Shown piece by piece: positions 60,360 through 64,000 of a stretch of 64,000 nucleotides of DNA; within the stretch, counting starts at the first letter, position 1, and each line of letters begins with the position of its first letter. The stretch comes from Lunularia cruciata (lineage: Eukaryota; Streptophyta; Marchantiopsida; Lunulariales; Lunulariaceae), in contig OX419762.1 in the NCBI GenBank assembly GCA_948567375.1, positions 873,001 to 937,000 on the forward strand, given 5' to 3'. Under the pieces are notes generated by a model. The model saw only the letters and a list, made by a program, of their open reading frames with translations, was not told the DNA's origin and searched no databases. The position numbers were made by a program, and so were the translations under genes.

Positions 60360-61540
60360 CTGAACCGATAGCCCATGGCCAACCAAGGTAATTGGAGATC
60401 CCAATCTCCCAAGTGGCCTCTCTGCAAACCATACTTTCGCAATCCTCTCTTCACCGTCTGAACCACTCTCTCCGCTAAGCCATTTGCCTCAGGGTGATCT
60501 CAGGATGTAGTATGATGATCAATCAAAGCCTTGTCACACAAGACCTAAAACTCTCCCAAGAACTCTGTACCCTGATCAGTCAAAACCTCAGCTGGTGCAC
60601 CAAAATGACTAAGAACTTGATCCAGGAACGAGTAAGCTGTCCCTTCACTAGACTTGTCAGGAAGTGCCACCAACTCAATCCACTTGGAGAAGTGCTCCAC
60701 CATCACCAAAACATACCGATGATGTCTCACAATCAGCGGTAAAGGTTTGGCAAAGTCCAAACTCCAACGGTAACCCAATCCCATGATAGGTAATGGGTGT
60801 AACTGTGGCATAGGAGCATTGAATGATGCTCTAACTCGGTCACAAACCACACATCTGGCAACAAACTGCTGTACCTCAGTCTGCATACCGCGCCACCAAT
60901 AATGACTCTGGAGTAAGCTATATGTACGCTTTACTCCAAAATGTCCTAGCTCCTCATGAGCATGACGGACCAACTGTGGTCTCTGTGATGGAAGTGGTAC
61001 TACTCGCACTCTACCATCCTCCCATACACGCAAAAGGTGTCTACCCTCCAATCTGAACCGTCTGGCTTGCTGAAGAACACGGTCTCTCTCCTTGGCCCCA
61101 ACTGTGCCACCCACAACACCAGTGCAAAGATAGTCCATCACTAAGACATCATCATGAATGTCTCGCTGAACTGTACCAATATCTTCACTCTCTGGATCTG
61201 TGACCTCAATAACTCCTCCTGTATGCGCTGAGAGAGATACCACCAAAGTCTCTACAAATATACACAGAAAGGCCGATGCATGCCAACCTGGCACCATCTC
61301 CTCATCTGTCTCACCATGCCAACGTGCTCCGGTCTGATCCTGCTGGCTGGGACATGGGTTTCTACTCAACCCATCTGCATCACGGTTCACCACTCCAGGT
61401 CTGTGAACAACCGTGAAATCATACTCCTGTAAAATCAGAGCCCATCGTGCAAGCTTCCCTGAAAGCTTGTCGGACTCCATCAACCACTTCAGCGGCTGAT
61501 GATCAGTGATGAGAGTGAAGGGGTTACCAAATAGGTAACA
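60360..61540 (-). pseudogene. RNase H end, integrase zinc finger and core, copy 3
   Basis: ORF 60545-61483 (312 aa) starts after a TGA at 61541-61543 and contains the end of RNase H (RPGVVNRDADGLSRNP), a linker, the integrase zinc-binding domain (H-x3-H in HAHEELGH, later CVVC) and the core: first Asp in YRWSLDFAKPL, second in EVLTDQGTEFL. The catalytic Glu (ANGLAERVVQ) is beyond stops at 60545-60547 and 60500-60502 but in the same frame. At 60355 the nested element intervenes; with one TSD copy discounted, the frame continues at 51153. All three catalytic residues are therefore preserved. Confidence 0.88.
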
Positions 61541-62833
61541 TCAGAAATGTGCTACTGCCCAAACTGCTGCCAAGCACTCTCCCTCATATGAACTATACTT
61601 CGCCTCCGCTGAATTGTTGGAGCGACTAGCATAGGCCACCACAAACTCCTTCTCCTCATCATCATGTTGGGTGAGCACCGCTCCAAGCCCCAACATACTC
61701 CAATCAATGTGAACCTGAAATGGTCGTCCCCTGATCGGTCTCCTCAAAATAGGAGCAGATGTCAACCTCTCCTTGAGCTCTACAAAAGCTCTCTCCTGCT
61801 CATCTCCCCAACACCACTCATGTGTAAGCTTGGTCAGCTTTGTCAAGGCCTTGGCAATGGCGCTAAATCCTCTAACATAGCGGCAATAGAAGTTCGCCAA
61901 CCCAAGGAATGCTTGCACTCTGCTCACATCCGTAGGCCAAGGAATACGTGCAATAGCCTCCACCTTGGTCTGCTGGACACCAAGTCCTCTGGGGTAGATA
62001 GTGTGACCCAAATACTCAACCTGCTCGTGGAAGAACCTACACTTCCCAGGATGTAGTTTGAGTCCATGAGATCTCAACCTCTCAAACACCTCCAACAACT
62101 GTCTCTCATGCTCCTCCACAGTAGTGCTATAAACCAAAATGTCATCAATATAGCACCAAGCAAAATCCAATCCAGCTAGGATCCTATCCATGATCCTCTG
62201 GAACTCAGCAGGAGCGTTCTTTAACCCAAATGGTAAGAACCTCCACTGATATAACACATCCTTGCCGTGAGGATCAATAGCCCAAAATGCTGTCTTGGAC
62301 TTATCCTCCTCCCTGATCGGCAACTGATGATATCCCGCTCGAAGATCCAAAGTATTGAAGACCTTTGCATGCCCAATCGCATCAAAAATCTCCTCCGGTG
62401 TAGGCATGGCATACCGATCAGCCCTGGTCTATCGGTTGATAGGACGGTAATCTCCACACATCCGCCTATTTGTATAGTTGCCATGCATATCCTTCTTGGC
62501 TGGCATCACTGTCGCTGATGCATACTCTCCATGTGAAATCTCCACCAAACCAACCTCAAAAAGGTCACTACTTCGGCTCTGAATCAATGTCCTCTCCATA
62601 TCACTATATCAATAAGGACGTCAGAAAACAGGTGTGTCGCTAGTCAGCTCAATCCGTATACCAGGTCCCTTCAGAGCACCCAAATCCTTCATACTGAAGG
62701 CAAAACAACTTGTGTGACTCCTCAAGAACCTCCAAACCCTCCGTCTTTCCTCTCCAGTAAGCTTGGGTCCAAGATCTGGCTCCCAAGTATCCTCTGTAAC
62801 TGTAGTAGGAGTGGAAGACGTACTGACTGGCTG
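61541..62833 (-). pseudogene. Reverse transcriptase and RNase H, copy 3
   Basis: ORF 61541-62407 (288 aa) shows Ty3/gypsy motifs in order: VFNTLDLRAGYHQLPI, FLPFGLKNAPAEFQRIMD, the catalytic CYIDDILVYS, GKCRFFHEQVEYLGHTIY, FLGLANFYCRYV, then RNase H (VHIDWSMLGLGAVL, YEGECLAAVWAV). The fingers start lies upstream in the same frame behind a TAG at 62429-62431 (CGDYRPINR), with two further TGAs at 62609 and 62621. The polymerase active site is intact. It copies the element RNA into DNA; the RNase H removes the RNA strand. Confidence 0.92.
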
Positions 62834-63194
62834 CTACACTGGGCCCTTGGGAGCAATAGTGTCATGCTCCCGACCACTAGAGGTCCCAACCTCCGTGTGA
62901 AAAACTCCCTCCACTCTGGCTGCAAGCTCCACACGTCCTCTAGCTACATCCCATGTGGACCAAGGGTGTAATCCAAGTAGCCCACGCTCACCTGGATGGA
63001 CTCCAAGTAGACCACTCTCCCTAGTAGCTACTGGATGTGTCCCAAGAATACCATGTCCACTCGGTCCATCGCCCCCAGCATGTGCCTGAATCGTCTCGAT
63101 AGGCACAAGGCTCACAAGTGTCCGAGTGGTGATGCCTATCAAGCGCATCCTACGCTGCTCTACCAAACCAAGGCTCACAATCCAGGTCAAACAG
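62834..63194 (-). pseudogene. Gly/His-rich linker between methyltransferase and reverse transcriptase, copy 3
   Basis: Open except for a TAG at 62834-62836. It carries repeated GLLGVHP/GLLGLHP-type units (about 62940-63010) and no recognisable fold. Conserved in copies 1 and 2, so it is a regular part of the polyprotein. Confidence 0.6.
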
Positions 63195-64000
63195 TTCAGG
63201 TCCATAGCCTAACCTAACACCTGACGCCTGGATGCCTCTAACACTACTAGAACAGCGGTAATACCGGTGCAAAAACCCATCGCCCGCTCTCTCTCATCAG
63301 CATTGGGCTCCACCAACTGCTGTAACTGTGAGTCCCAAACAAGTCCAGGTCCTCCCTCTCAAAAAGCATGAGAGCCCGGGAAACTCATGAGTGTGGGAAA
63401 TGCAGCTCTAGGCTGTCCAACTAGGTTCACCACTGCCATAGGTGACCTATCAGCCACTACCACTGTCTGAGACTGACGTCCAGCATCCAAGATATCATCA
63501 ACAAGAATGTGGTCTAGTCGTTGAATCCCATCATAACTACGCTGTAGAACCTCTCTGGGTAAAAGGTTCGTCCACCAAAGACGAAGACGATGAGCCCGTG
63601 ATCCCACTCTGGCTGCATCTAACAATACAGCAGGTCCCATCCAAGAATGGACCTGATGTGTACTCGCCACCACTCTAGTGCGAGAATCACCCAACAAAGG
63701 AACGTTCTCCAAAAGGTAAGCTGGAGAAACAGACTGATGAACCTGGAGATGTCATAATATCCGTAACATCTCCCAAAACACACCAGAACAAGGATCCTGA
63801 AGACCCAAACCATGGCCCGCATGTGTATGTCCCTGACATGGCCATCCAGAAATCACCAAGTGAACAGGCCCATGTCTCTCTAGGTCATGCGCCCCCAGTA
63901 AGGAAATGTCTCCTGGTAAGGCCTTTTGGTAACCTCTAACTGCTGACATCGGTAATAACTCCGGATACCGATAGGCCAAGTGTGCCACATGATGTAGAGA
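63195..64000 (-). pseudogene. DNA cytosine-5 methyltransferase-like domain, copy 3 (N-terminus outside window)
   Basis: In one minus-strand frame, in canonical order: motif IV HLVISGWPCQGHTHAG (PCQ at 63833-63841, catalytic Cys 63836-63838), then GLQDPCSGVFWEMLRIL; motif VI ENV at 63701-63709; motif VIII-like AHRLRLWWTNL at about 63565-63595; motif IX-like DERERAMGF at about 63275-63301; motif X-like RRQVLG at about 63212-63232. Motif I is not in the window for this copy but is present in copies 1 and 2. Stops TGA at 63752-63754 and TAG at 63209-63211 interrupt it; no frameshift. Canonical order rules out the rearranged DRM type. Expected reaction: methyl transfer from AdoMet to cytosine C5. 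Activity in this copy is unlikely. Confidence 0.85.

Overview
The window is repeat-dominated plant nuclear DNA. Nearly everything recognisable is LTR-retrotransposon sequence of several ages, nested in one another. Support for a plant comes from a primer-binding site resembling plant initiator tRNA-Met sites (47584-47596), Ty3/gypsy polyproteins, and host-gene fragments resembling plant ESF1 and a kinesin-14 inside one element. A large, repeat-rich genome (gymnosperm, fern or similar) would fit, but the species cannot be named from the sequence. I see no intact host gene, no rRNA or tRNA gene and no CRISPR array.

Layout. 1-1.9 kb: decayed coiled-coil coding sequence running into an LTR. 2.0-7.3 kb: heavily decayed plus-strand Ty3/gypsy gag-pol. 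8.3-19.6 kb: minus-strand Ty3/gypsy copy 1, interrupted by a solo LTR (11959-13895). 19.6-21.3 kb: coiled-coil relic. 21.3-22.1 kb: solo LTR. 22-28.5 kb: AT-rich DNA without recognisable genes, with a less AT-rich island near 25.5-26.4 kb. 28.5-29.2 kb: minus-strand LTR. 29.6-37.1 kb: copy 2 of the same Ty3/gypsy family, interrupted by a second solo LTR (32432-34120). 37.1-37.9 kb: gag of another family. 39.4 kb: a long hairpin. 40.1-46.2 kb: another minus-strand Ty3/gypsy, broken up by solo LTRs, one with a heat-shock-element array. 46.2-50.2 kb: copy 4 (plus strand: LTR, PBS, gag, protease). 50.2-64.0 kb: copy 3 (minus strand), split by a young 9.2 kb gag-only LTR retrotransposon (51158-60355, TSD CCGG).

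The main discovery is the family of copies 1-4. Its pol order, assembled from the copies, is protease, DNA cytosine-5 methyltransferase-like domain, Gly-rich linker, reverse transcriptase, RNase H, integrase, PHD finger. The methyltransferase region shows motifs I (copy 1), IV (PCQ), VI (ENV), VIII, IX and X (copy 3) in canonical order. The PHD finger is a complete C4HC3 module in the usual chromodomain position. The element would thus carry both a chromatin/DNA 'writer' and a chromatin 'reader'. Copy 3 keeps one frame for about 4.28 kb with ten nonsense codons and no frameshift.

The second discovery is the young nested element at 51158-60355. It has no pol, long LTRs built of 90-bp and 46-bp tandem arrays, and a Gag with a CCHC knuckle fused to fragments resembling the ribosome-biogenesis protein ESF1 and the neck of a kinesin-14.
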